NCBI GenBank assembly: GCA_036244855.1 | Contig: BQKZ01000506.1 | Span: 24,588 to 88,587, forward strand | DNA from: Temnopleurus reevesii | Lineage: Eukaryota > Echinodermata > Echinoidea > Temnopleuroida > Temnopleuridae | Direction of reading: 5' to 3' | DNA length: 64,000 nt | Shown here: in pieces, positions 10,601-20,100 of the stretch | Layout of the letters: each line of letters begins with the position of its first letter | Position numbering within the stretch: position 1 is the stretch's first letter | Program-made: the position numbers and the translations under genes | Notes under the pieces: generated by a model | The model's database searches: none | What the model was told of the DNA's origin: nothing | The model's input: only the letters and a program-made list of their open reading frames with translations

Positions 10601-12483
10601 AAAAGGGACAGGATTTGGACAGGGTTAATAATTTCATTCGAGCATTAGCAATAGCTAGACACGCGTAAAAGAAATTTCCTTTCCTCTTATATTGAGGAGA
10701 AGTTTAAAATAATGAATGTAGCGAATATGAGAATACTTTCTCTTGTGCTCATGAAAATTATGTCAATGCCTGAATGAAATTGTTTACTTCGTTAAAATAT
10801 TTGTCCCTTTTGCTCAATGAATCAAATCTTCGCTGGATAAAGTGTCACTTTTTTTGCGTAAAATAGGCGGTTTTACTACTGGTACATATTTTGTTTCTTT
10901 GTACGGAAAACTTGTTCTTGACAACCCAAAAGATCACCAGAGGCTTGCCAAACATAGCCAACAAGAAATGTATTCAATCATATTGCGTCTATTGGCAAGA
11001 AAATTGAATAGTCTATCCGTAAACCGGCCTATTCCAATCCTGCCCAAAGATGACCAAGTGTTCTAAATACTGTCGTCCATGAATAGAATTCTCTTTTAGC
11101 AAACTGAATGCGATTAAAGGTCGGCATGTCTTGAATCTATGGTACTTGATGATTTTTTTTTTAGAATTGAAGTATACCTAATCTTTCAAAAGACATTTGG
11201 GCGTGCTAATTGTAGGACTTCAATTTTTCCCTTCCAAGGCCCATCAAAAACAAATGCACTATAAAACCAATACATTTTCATTTTCAAAAATAGGATTTCC
11301 TTGCAAAGCTCCGAACTTTAAAGTAGAATATCTCGTTTTAGAATCGTGCTTCAGGATTTTACATTTGCGCCGTGCTGTGGTGGTTCCGACTCTCGCCTTT
11401 CGGTCGTAGGTTCAAATTCCACCCATGGCGTTAATTTCCTTCAGTGAGAAATCCTTCCACATTGTCATGATTATGCTGCACTCAACCATGGCAGGAATAC
11501 ACCAGGCTAAAGAAGCAAGGGTAATGATAATGCAAAGCGCCTTGAGCACTCGGTATAGTTGGTATGTGCGCTATATAAAGTGCATCCAATGTCATTAATC
11601 TTGATTGTCTCACTCGTCGCATCTTTTCAAATTTCAGGATGACGAGAATGCAGATCTGGACCAGGAGAACAGGGAGGAAGAGGAGGAGGAAGATGACGAC
11701 GACGACGAGAATGACGACTTTGATATTGATCTCGATAAACGACATCAACGAATTAGAGAGCTTCTNCAATCATATTGCATCTGTTGGCAAGAAAATTGAA
11801 TAATCTCTTCGTAGACCGGCCTATTCCAATCCTTTTCAAATATGACTAAGGGGGTGTTGCTCAAAATCAGCTGCAGATCAACTGCAACTTTACAAACTGT
11901 AACGCGCATTTAAAAAGACGCGCATGAAACAATGATTTTGATTGGCACGTTCCGATCAACTGCAACTTGCGATCAATTGCAACTTTTGAGCAACACCCCC
12001 TAAGTGTTCTAAATACTGTCGTCCATGAATAGAATGTCATACTTTTAGCATTTTAAGGAACAAGTTGGGTGAGTATAACTAATATTTCGAAAGGCAATTA
12101 AATGTGCTAGTTGTATAGCTTTAATTTTGTGCTTTCCTTTCACGGCCCATCAAGAATAATTGCACTATAAAATTTTAATTTCTTGCAGATTTTCACATTG
12201 GGATTCAAACTTAAAAGTAAAATCGCTCGTTTAAAAATCCTCCTGAATTTTCCTACAATTACTTTCTGATGTGGCAGATGTTATAAAATCTTAATTATTG
12301 CCTAACTCATCGTACCTTTTCAAATGTCAGGATAAAGAGAATGCAGATCTGGACCAGGAGAACAGGGAGGAAGAAGAAGAGGAAGATGACAACAACGACG
12401 ACGAGGAGGATGACGACTTTGATATTGATCTCGATAAACGACATCAACGGATTAGAGAGCTTCTCGAAAGAATATTCCAGTAG
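4558..12483 (+). CDS. secreted acidic precursor with four two-cysteine modules (spliced gene, unknown family)
   Basis: Six exons join in one frame: 4558-4647, 7213-7554, 8325-8990, 9374-9796, 9958-10437 and 12331-12483. The product is about 717 residues. All introns are phase 0 and every junction has a usable GT donor and AG acceptor. The first exon starts MKIPCIFIVAAIL and looks like a signal peptide. Exons 2 to 5 each hold one module of the form C-x-DR-x-(x)-NP...I...DV[IM][ED]YL[VI]Yx-LC, with 27 to 31 residues between its two cysteines. The linkers are acidic, with scattered KR and KK pairs. The terminal exon is an Asp/Glu run followed by DIDLDKRHQRIRELLERIFQ and a stop. I do not recognise the family. 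A secretory-granule or peptide-hormone precursor, or a secreted matrix or defence protein, would all fit. The exon structure is certain enough to use; the function is not known. Confidence 0.82.
6808..7096. mobile_element. family-D element, intronic
   Basis: A complete inverted-ended copy: ccaatagaccactttcgtaa ... gattacgaaagtggtcta. It lies in intron 1 of the precursor gene. Related damaged copies occur at about 1030-1320 and 3031-3300. Confidence 0.72.
7213..7554 (+). CDS. precursor gene exon 2, cysteine module 1
   Basis: This phase-0/0 exon of 114 codons follows a T-rich acceptor (gcttttttag) and ends at GTAAGT. It opens with EIEKPKKYTQTTLDSW, a segment repeated in diverged form at the start of exon 3 (IERLKKYKQSTLDSW). 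A Ser/Asp linker follows, then the module HPLCKDRLENP...DVIEYLVYRLC with 27 residues between the cysteines. The tail VTDEEVDKISAIVDEL is probably helical. The shared opening shows that exons 2 and 3 arose by duplication. Confidence 0.82.
8031..8273. mobile_element. family-C element, intronic
   Basis: Ends aataggtgggtttac and actcgcctatt, in the intron before exon 3 of the precursor gene. Confidence 0.7.
8325..8990 (+). CDS. precursor gene exon 3, cysteine module 2 plus internal SSKRTFLEISF repeat
   Basis: This is the longest exon (222 codons, phase 0/0), lying between a tttag acceptor and GTAAGT. After the IERLKKYKQSTLDSW opening it carries a roughly 37-residue unit twice in tandem. Each unit contains DSSKRTFLEISF followed by A or P, then NPNAADA. 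The KR within each unit is a potential dibasic cleavage site. The cysteine module HPLCKDRLDNP...DVIDYLIYRLC follows, with 30 residues between cysteines, then an acidic, proline-rich tail. If the KR sites are used, two related peptides beginning TFLEISF would be released. That is inference. Confidence 0.82.
9374..9796 (+). CDS. precursor gene exon 4, cysteine module 3
   Basis: This phase-0/0 exon of 141 codons runs from a cccag acceptor to GTAATG, a slightly weak donor. It encodes a basic patch (LRRLIGRRRQ) and then MCSDREVNPERIRNIADI...DVMEYLVYRLC, with 30 residues between the cysteines. KASASGKDLAKTSAIAAKVLAVI follows the second cysteine and is probably an amphipathic helix. It pairs closely with exon 5, which repeats REIVKSA, NPE-x-IR and LCK-x-SAS. 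Confidence 0.82.
9958..10437 (+). CDS. precursor gene exon 5, cysteine module 4
   Basis: This phase-0/0 exon of 160 codons lies between a ttttag acceptor and GTAGGT. The module is LCNDRQQINPETIRTIADI...DVIDYLIYNLC, with 31 residues between the cysteines. A Pro/Glu-rich segment containing EPLPEAELKPLPLPN and an acidic end (DDKDDE) follow. A fold-back element starts only about 10 bases beyond the donor (10448-10575), so the element landed almost on the splice site. Confidence 0.82.
10448..10575. mobile_element. fold-back element family A, intronic copy
   Basis: A diverged copy (ggccccagtcacatagggct...cttccggggctgtatgtgcc) starting about 10 bases after the exon-5 donor of the precursor gene. 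Confidence 0.7.
11366..11600 (+). mobile_element. tRNA-derived SINE (diverged)
   Basis: The element begins with a tRNA-like head (tgtggtggttccgactctcgcc...ggttcaaattccacccatgg). It shares its body and 3' end (aatgcaaagcgccttgagcac...gtgcgctatataaagtgca) with the copy at 61872. It lies in the last intron of the precursor gene and is absent from the otherwise duplicated intron downstream. Confidence 0.75.
11638..11799 (+). pseudogene. truncated duplicate of the precursor terminal exon
   Basis: This has an intact acceptor (aaatttcag) and is almost identical to the terminal exon at 12331. It encodes DDENADLDQENREEEEEE, then DIDLDKRHQRIREL, and then breaks at a single N (11766). Beyond the N the sequence is not the exon end but intron sequence also found at about 10976. 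Reading through would add QSYCICWQEN and a stop. No donor is visible, so it could act only as an alternative terminal exon. It may equally be a haplotype-join artefact. Confidence 0.6.
11850..12000. mobile_element. family-E MITE with TAA target duplication
   Basis: Inverted ends gggggtgttgctcaaaa and ttttgagcaacaccccc. It is bordered by TAA on both sides, while the parallel intron copy near 11052 has the uninterrupted sequence gaccaagtgttc. A three-base TWA-type duplication is typical of PIF/Harbinger elements. Confidence 0.75.
12331..12483 (+). CDS. precursor gene terminal exon
   Basis: This exon follows a tttcaaatgtcag acceptor, is in phase 0 with exon 5, and gives 50 residues then TAG. 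It encodes an Asp/Glu-rich stretch followed by a KR pair and HQRIRELLERIFQ, a short amphipathic-looking C-terminus. A diverged tandem array begins at or just after the stop codon. Confidence 0.8.
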   Translation, partial: DKENADLDQENREEEEEEDDNNDDEEDDDFDIDLDKRHQRIRELLERIFQ

Positions 12484-13310
12484 ACCAACGGAAACAGACA
12501 CACAGCATAAGCACTGTCTAAAATCGCTCAATTCATTAAATATGTTTGAACTTCCTGGTTTATAGATGAACTTTAATATTAATCTCTATCAATGGGTAGA
12601 ATTTAGGTCATTGCAAGATTAAAGCCAATTAACAACACACAACACAGCCACGGTCTAAGATTGCTCAATTCGTTAAATTAAACAAAAAAGGTCTGCTCTG
12701 TTCGTTTGAACGTCATAGTTTATGGTGATGAACTTGGGTTAATGTAAAGGTGAAGAATTCTTTACATTGCAAGAAGACAAACTCCAGCGGACATTACAAT
12801 ATACATCATATGAACTGTCTAAAATTACTCAATTCGTAAGATTAAGAAATATACTTTCTGTTCGTTTGAATGTTGTGGTTTGTAGATGAACTTTATTAAT
12901 CTATTCTCGATTTGAAGAATTGAGGTTCCTTGCTAGGAGATTAGCGCCCATTAACAACACAAAGCACATATGCACTGTCTAAACTCGCTCAATTCGTAAA
13001 ATGAAGAGGAAATGTATGACCTGTTCGTATGAACGTCGTGGTTTAACGTGACGAACTTTAAAATTGATCTTAATTCAAAGAATTTGATCGATTGCCTGTA
13101 GACAAACGCCAACCGACATTACAACAGTGTAAGCGCTGTCTAAAATCACTTGATTGGACAAAGTTTAAATGAACAACGTGTTGGTTTTAACTTCTTCGTG
13201 GTTTGTAGAGATCAAATTAAATATTGAATTCTTAATTTTGAAGAATTTGTTTCATTGCCAGTAGACAAGCGCCTATCATCGCACAGTATAACTAAATCTC
13301 ATAATTTGCA
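12474..13310 (+). repeat. decayed 3'-UTR tandem array of the precursor gene
   Basis: About six diverged direct repeats start at roughly 12474, 12609, 12765, 12928, 13090 and 13253, so the spacing is about 135-163 bases. Each opens with a version of attgc-agtagaca-acgcc, followed by ctgtctaaaatc-ctcaattc and later by gttcgtttgaac and tagatgaacttt. The first unit overlaps the last codons and stop of the terminal exon, so the array grew from the 3' UTR of the gene. Confidence 0.75.
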
Positions 13311-13682
13311 AAATCTTATAGAAGACTCGTGTCGTACATGTCTAATTACGACAAATCCGTCTGCCTAATATTGATGATTATTTACAATAAGATCAATCCC
13401 TAGAACCTTTTGTAGTGAGGACATATTTTCCCGTTTTCATTTCCATATTCAATACTGAATGTCAAGTTTAGTTTTCTTTCCATACTTTTGTACTTATTTT
13501 GCAAGTTGCCATAAAAATGTGTAATGAATTTCATGATTTTGTCTTTTATCCTATTTTTTAGACATTGTGATTTTGTGCTATTGATTATTTTATATTTATC
13601 CTATTTTCGGTATAATGAAATTGCCTAAATTAGGAAAAGAATACCGGAAATAGTTTCACAATCAAAAATTCATTTTGACTGA

Positions 13683-13843
13683 TTGTGTTTCATAAAGCTC
13701 TGCGTAGATCTACGCATGGCAGTACAAACGACTGGTGATCCTTTCTTCGGTAAGATTCAGTACCAGGAGATATCATCGAGTGCGAGAAAGGATCACCAGT
13801 CATGCGTACATCTACGCACATCTTTATGAAACACAACCTTGGA
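13683..13843. mobile_element. hairpin element, tgtgtttcataaag ends
   Basis: The arms tgtgtttcataaagctctgc and tctttatgaaacacaa pair. The inner arms gactggtgatcctttct and gaaaggatcaccagtc also pair. Confidence 0.75.
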
Positions 13844-14040
13844 CACAAGAGCATGGTCCTATGATGGACTACAGACGATCTGTATTCCTTTAAATGGGAA
13901 CGAGCCAAGATTTTGGCAGACATAACTTATATCCTTGATGACTGACAACTATTCTTTTGGCTTTTGGTCGAAAATTTAAAATCTGACGGCGACTATCCAC
14001 AAAGAAATTTGAAGAAAAAAACTTCCATAGTCCATACTGA

Positions 14041-14503
14041 TAGTGGGTTTTCGAAGCTTGTGGAGGAACGATTGTGGACGGTAGAATATTATGTCCCGGT
14101 CACATAGGACCCCGGAAGCAACACGATTCACTCCGACTCGTTCTGAGGCAGTTGACTGTGAAATAACAAAGAGTCGAGGTGAATCGTGATGCTTCCGGGG
14201 TCCTATGTGACCAGGGTCCTATTGCATAAAAAGTTGCGTTTAAACGCAACTCAGAAAATTAAACGCAAGTCCTAAATACGAGCACCCGATTGGTTGAAAA
14301 TGGAGTTGCGTTAAATTTTCTGACTTGCGTTTAAACGCAACTTTTTATGCAATAGGGCCCAGGGCTTAAGGGCGTATTTGATTTGCAGATTAATTTACAC
14401 AGAATACATGATCTGCACATCGTTAAATGTGCACATCGGATGTGCACTTATTTTCTGCAGTTCACTGCATTTCACACTGTCCGCAGATTTCAAAACCCAC
14501 TGA
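14041..14503. mobile_element. nest of three fold-back elements
   Basis: The outer element starts agtgggttttcgaagcttgt and ends tttcaaaacccact. It is interrupted by a family-A hairpin at about 14094-14216. That is directly followed by a third hairpin at about 14218-14357 (cctattgcataaaaagttgc ... gcaactttttatgcaatagg). The order gives relative ages: the outer element is the oldest. Confidence 0.75.
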
Positions 14504-14789
14504 TAAGTCCATGGTCAGATATAGAGCGTATGGTCTATGTACAAATACATATTCATTGACATTACTTTTGTATAAATGGATGCAACATCAATTATATTTC
14601 TCGTCTGATATTCTCGCATTAGACAAGTGTTACGAGATGGTGGTTTGTGATTCCGCCTGAACCCGTTTGCATCCCTCTTTCATTCGTTCCCTTTCTCCCT
14701 AACCTCTTTCTCTTCCGCCCCTCTCTCCCTCTCTTCTTCTTCCTCTCCTTTCTCCCTCAGTCTTTCCACATAGTTTTCTATCTTGACCT

Positions 14790-15420
14790 AAGGCCCCGGT
14801 CACATAGAGCCTCGGAAGCAACACAATTCAACACAACTCTTTGTTAATTCACAGTTAACTGCCTCAGAACAAAGTCTTGTTGGATCGTGTTGCTTCCGGG
14901 GCCCTATGTGACTGGGGCTTTAGTATTCTTCCTCTATACTCAATAACTTGAGCATCCCTGCCTCCCTCTCTATTTTATTCTTTAAAGCTCTGGTCACATA
15001 GGACCCCGGAAGCAACGCGATTCACCCCGACTCGTTGTTCAGAGGCAGTTAACTGTGAATTAACAAAGAGCCGGGGTGAATCGTGTTGCTTCCGGGGTCC
15101 TATGTGACCGGGGCTTAACCCTCCCAATCCCTCGCAACAGTTTCATAGATGCCAACCTTTCAATATGTGTATTAGGATGGAAACTAAATTCTGAATCGCC
15201 AAAAGGCGCAATGAAATGTTCTCGAAGCAAATACATACATTCTATCCTTGAGAATTTCCTCTGACGAGTTTCTTTTTAGTAAAGCCCTGGTCACATACAT
15301 GTAGGACCCCGGAAGCAACACGATTCACCCCAACTCTTTGTTAATTCACAGTTAACTGCCTCAGAACAACGAGTCAGGGTGAATCGTGTTGCTTCCGGGG
15401 TCCTCTGTGACCGGGGTTAT
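14790..15420. mobile_element. cluster of three family-A fold-back elements
   Basis: Copies at 14792-14920, 14986-15116 and 15282-15418 all have the ccccggtcacatag / ctatgtgaccgggg arms and the cagttaactg centre. They are separated by only about 65 and 165 bases of unrelated pyrimidine-rich or AT-rich sequence. Confidence 0.8.
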
Positions 15421-15850
15421 AAGTGTGTTAAATGATGAAAGTCAATTATTCTCGGCCATCTAGTGGAATTTCCAAACTGGAGTTTAAACTACTCAACTAG
15501 ATTGGCGTTAAAGAAGTCTGACAGAAAATATAGCAAAATACAAATTTTCATAAAAAGATTCATTATATTTTAACAAATTTACATATTGTATTTACATTAT
15601 AAAAGCCTCTTTACAAAATGATACAAAGATAGAATTCTAAGTAGTAACTGTACATGATTGGACGGAATATCTAGATGTAATGATCATAATACTGTGGAAT
15701 TTTCAGCACAAAACACAAAGATGCTTCATTTAAACTTCAATTAACAAGCACCTTTTTTTAATTATGAGAGCTGAATTTACCAGAATACATGTATATACCC
15801 TCTTCTCTACAAAAAAAATACACCTCACAACTAATTTGCCATTTTTCTGT

Positions 15851-16069
15851 AATAGGCGGGTTTAATAATAGATGCCAATATTATGCATACCTCTAACACA
15901 AAGGTTGTTCTTGACAACCCAAAAGCTTGCCCGAGGCTTGCCGACATAACAATGTATGCAAACTGGATTCCAAGTCTTGTAGTCTTATTGTTATCAACCG
16001 GCCTATGGAATACCGTGTAACTACGTTAAACGCACATAAATTTGGATATATAAGTAAATCCGCCTATTG
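15851..16069. mobile_element. family-C element, reverse orientation
   Basis: Reverse copy of the body (attccaagtcttgtagtctt), with ends aataggcgggtttaa and taaatccgcctatt. Confidence 0.75.
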
Positions 16070-16299
16070 CAATCCAAATTTTGACCACTTTTTCTATATT
16101 ATTCTGCATAGATTCTTCAGCCTACATAACATATCAGCTCATATCATCACCCATCTAATACACTTAGAAAATGTGTTTAGTCCCGAAATCCATTTGGACA
16201 AGGAGCTTTTGCTTTGATGAAATAAAAATTTGACATTTTGCTGTAACATACATGACAAAGACGATGTAAAATTTCATTACACATATAAGTGTTTTCATC

Positions 16300-17051
16300 T
16301 ATTTCAAAGATTTCATTGGATTATTCATTACAGCCTAAGTCATTATGTCCTAATTTCTGGTCCCAGAGCATGACTTTTGGGTTTCCTCATGCCAGTGATC
16401 ATGTACGCTGGATAGGTGACTCAATTTCTGTGGTAGTTGGAGGTAGTGCTTCTTATCCACTCAGAATCAAGGATTTCATTGGATTAGTCAGCCTAGACTA
16501 ACTCGTCGGAGTCATTTATATCATGACTTTGGGGTTTCCTGATGCCTGTTATAGTGTACGCTGGGTAGGTAATCCTACGCGATAGTCAAAAGTTAGTACT
16601 TCTTATCCAATAAAAATCAAGGATTTCAATGGATTAGTCAGCCTAGACTAACTTGTCGGAGTTGCGATACAAAGATTTCATTAGACTATAGCATGTGGTC
16701 CCAGAGCATGACTTTTGGGGGTTTCCTGATGCCTGTGATAGTGTACGCTGGATAGGTGACCTTCCTCGATAGTCAGAGATGATGCTTCTTATCCAATCAG
16801 AGTCAAGGATTTAATTGGATTAGTCAGCCTAGACTAACTTGTCGGAGTCATGATACAAAGATTTCGCTAGATTATAGCATGTGGTCCCAGAGCATGACTT
16901 TTAGGCCTGATGCTAGCTGTGATGGTGTATGCTCGATAGGTGATCTTACATAATAGTCAAGAGTTAGTACTTCTTATCCAATCAAAATCAAGGATTTCAT
17001 TGGATTAGTCAACACAGACTAACTTGTCGGAGTCGTGATACAAAGATTTCA
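16300..17051 (-). repeat. decayed tandem array copied from the SHIPPO terminal exon
   Basis: Four further copies of the terminal coding stretch lie beyond the stop. On the plus strand each reads cagagcatgacttttggg, then tttcctgatgcctgtgat, then gtgtacgctggata, at about 16366, 16520, 16701 and 16888; the functional copy is at 17073. The spacing is about 154-187 bases. Between copies is a shared segment with tggattagtcagcctagac. The copies carry frame-breaking changes. Confidence 0.78.
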
Positions 17052-17185
17052 TTAGAGTGTAGCATGTGGTCCCAGAGCATGACTTTTGGGTTTCCTGATG
17101 CCTGTGATTGTGTACGCTGGATACGTAACCTTCCGTGATGTATAGTTGGGGTGAGGATTGTAGTAGTTGGGTGCTGGAGTAATTT
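17052..17185 (-). CDS. SHIPPO-repeat gene terminal exon, repeat 4
   Basis: The exon enters in phase 1 after tttccccaacag and ends at TAA (17054-17052). It encodes ITPAPNYYNPHPNYTSRKV, then YPAYTITGIRKPKSHALG and PHATL-stop. This is again a Pro/Tyr unit with a PAYTITG strand. The coding part of this exon is the parent of the tandem array just downstream. Confidence 0.82.
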
Positions 17186-20100
17186 CTGTTGGGGAAACAA
17201 AATACATAAATGTGGTAATGAGCATGAAAATGTAATTCTAAGTCATTTATGTGCATACATGTAATCTAATGGTATAAATGATTCATACAAGACATACTTT
17301 TCCTGTTTACCATAGATTTCAAACTAGTGGGGATGGTGCCTATGTGACCCCCTCCCTTCCCATGGATTTTGCATATCTAGTCATCATGATAAACAAATCT
17401 GTTCATCCCACCCACCCCCTAAAAGAGTACACCTTCAATGTGAATATTACATTTTCTAAAGAGTCCGCCTCTTCTTTTTTGCTCTCATGGGGCAGACACG
17501 GGCCCAACAAATGTATCATTGATTAAACATCATGTGCAATTATAGGACGGATATGCATACCTGAATCTTCATCTCAAATAACTTTGCACATAGACAGTGC
17601 TGTGAATACTGTATGTTAGCCTGCCTATGATCAATCATTTTTGCCATTCATCAATATAGATTAAACAAATAACATATGCCTCTTTTGAATTTAGGCCCCA
17701 CATCCTGAAAGCCAGGGCCCGACGGAAAATACCATTGATTATTCCTACACCATGCAATCAATTCACTTTGAACACCTAGCAAGACCAATGAAGTCAAACA
17801 TCAAAATTACGATTTACTCAAAATTATAAACATCTCTCCATGATAGACATGTAGATCCACAGTTTGCATGAATTTTTAAATCATTAAAAATTCATAACTT
17901 TTCTATCACCAGTCCGATTTTCTTCAATTTTTATGTTCGGCTCACCAACTTTGCTCCTGTTAAAAGAATATGTTTTGTATCAGGCCAGATTAAACATGTA
18001 CATACCAGGTGCACCAAATAACCTGCCTCTATTGAGTTTTGCTCCATGCTGAAGGCAAGGGCCCCTAATGAATATCACTGTGAGCATATGGGGACGATGG
18101 ATTTCAGACAAAGTAAAGGAACTCCATTGAAGCCTTCACAAAAGCTTCCTGAACACAAAAGAAAGTGACTCCTCCACTCACTGTATTAAGACTGATTTAC
18201 ATTTCTCCTCAGATGGGAGGAAATTTCTTTTGTGTGTATCTAGCTATTATGAACACTGGAATGAAGTTGCTTACTTTGTCCAAAATCATTTGCCTATTCT
18301 GCTCATGATGTATACCATTGACTATTTCTACAGTATACATTCAGCCATTTTGCATATCCAGTCAGGGCGGTGTTTCACCAAGTCGTTCTTAAAGTTACGC
18401 ACGACTTTACGTTCGACTGGTATCAGTTCTTGCGCTGAATGCGCGTAATAATGTGAACCATTACGCACAAGAAGGGGTACCAGTTGACCGTAAAGTTGTG
18501 CGTACAGTCTTTCTTATCTTGGTGAAACACCTCCCAGGTCAATGAAGTTTGACATAAAACTTTGTTTTGATTGTAGGAAAATTGTACATACCTGGTGCAC
18601 CAAAGAGCCTGCCTCTGTTGAGTTTTGCTCCCATGCTGAAGGCCGGGGCCCGACGGAAGAGAAGAGGATCAGACGTCTGGCGATGGTACTGGTCTGGTCC
18701 GGGCTCATTCTCTGACCCTGCAAATTTAAAAACATTAAAATGATTTAAAGTGGAATGAAACCCTGGAATTAATTTGCTATCAGTCGATGAAGAAAAATAT
18801 GATGATCAAACTGTGAAAATTTGAGCTTAATTGGACAGTCCGTTCAAAAGTTACGAATTTTCAAAGTTTCAATTATCCCATGTCATGGGGATCCTTGAAT
18901 TGGCAACGCTTAAAAAATCTATGACGATATGCGGACAACTCTCCATTTATTTTGTACATGATTTTTTATAATTATGGAATTTGATTGAATATACCATAAC
19001 TATTCAACATTATTCTTCCAACAATACTTGAAGAATTATCCAACACCTATAATACTGACGAGAAAAGGGAAAATTTTGTCCACTTTTCTGAAAAAAGAAG
19101 AAATTGTTAAATTTTGTGTACAGAATGAATGGAGAGCTGTCCACAAATACGTCACAGATTTGAACGTAGACGACTAATAATTGGTCGGCGTTGCCGACTC
19201 GAGGATTCCCATGACGGGACATTCACTATAACTTTGTAAATTCGTAACTTTTGAATGGATCGTCGGATTAAGCTCAAATTTTCACAGTTGGTTCATTTTA
19301 TTTTTCTCCATCTACTGAGAGAATATAAAATGCAGGGTTTCGTTGTTCTTTAAGACTTCAAATACTTTCAGGCAAAACAGGTATGATTCTGCTCAAATAA
19401 GGAGAATAGAATCAATTAATCCTGGCTAAACATGACAATAAACAGTATTATTCAAGAAAATGCAACTTGACCATTTTGGATCAGCGACATAAAACATGCA
19501 AACAAACTTAAAATTAAAGCATTGATTATATAAGCAGCCATGCCAACAAGAAAAATGAATCCCTTACTTTTTCTATCCTCTTTCATTTTTTAAAGGGGGA
19601 TTGCAGAGGTCTGCATAAAAAAAATGTGATTGTCTATTGGTATTGTCTTGGTGCACTGTAACAATCTTAATAAAATATTTGGCATATTTAACATTGAAAT
19701 TTTGTAATACTAAAAGGTCTTCAAGTGGATGCATGTTTGTATTTTTCATTTTGAATAATAACCAACATCCAATCAATTTTGTACATTTCACCTCAATGTA
19801 ATAGACAAAGAATATATTTTTTATTCGCATCCATGGATAAGTCTTGGCTACTTTTTGTGTGTCGTGAAGAGATACAATTAGTCATAAAATTGAGAGCATT
19901 TCTATTCATTCACTGTGAGAAGGAAGGACGAAGAACTGGAACAAAGTAAACAACTTCATTCAGACATTCATAATAGCTTCATTTTAACAAAGGAACAAAA
20001 GAAAATTTTTTTCACAGATTGAAAAGGATGAAAGTTTCTGTTGTGTCCATCTAGCTATTGTTAATGCTTGAATGGAGGTTGTTTAATTTGTCACAGGCCT

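Larger units (their letters stand above)
10976..12483 (+). repeat. duplicated intron-plus-exon block of the precursor gene
   Basis: The stretch 10976-11765 (intron end plus exon copy) is repeated at 11767-12483. It is recognised by caatcatattg, aagaaaattgaatag, ccggcctattccaatcc, tgttctaaatactgtcgtcc and the exon itself. The first copy contains a SINE and the second a family-E MITE. The join is a single N. Confidence 0.75.
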
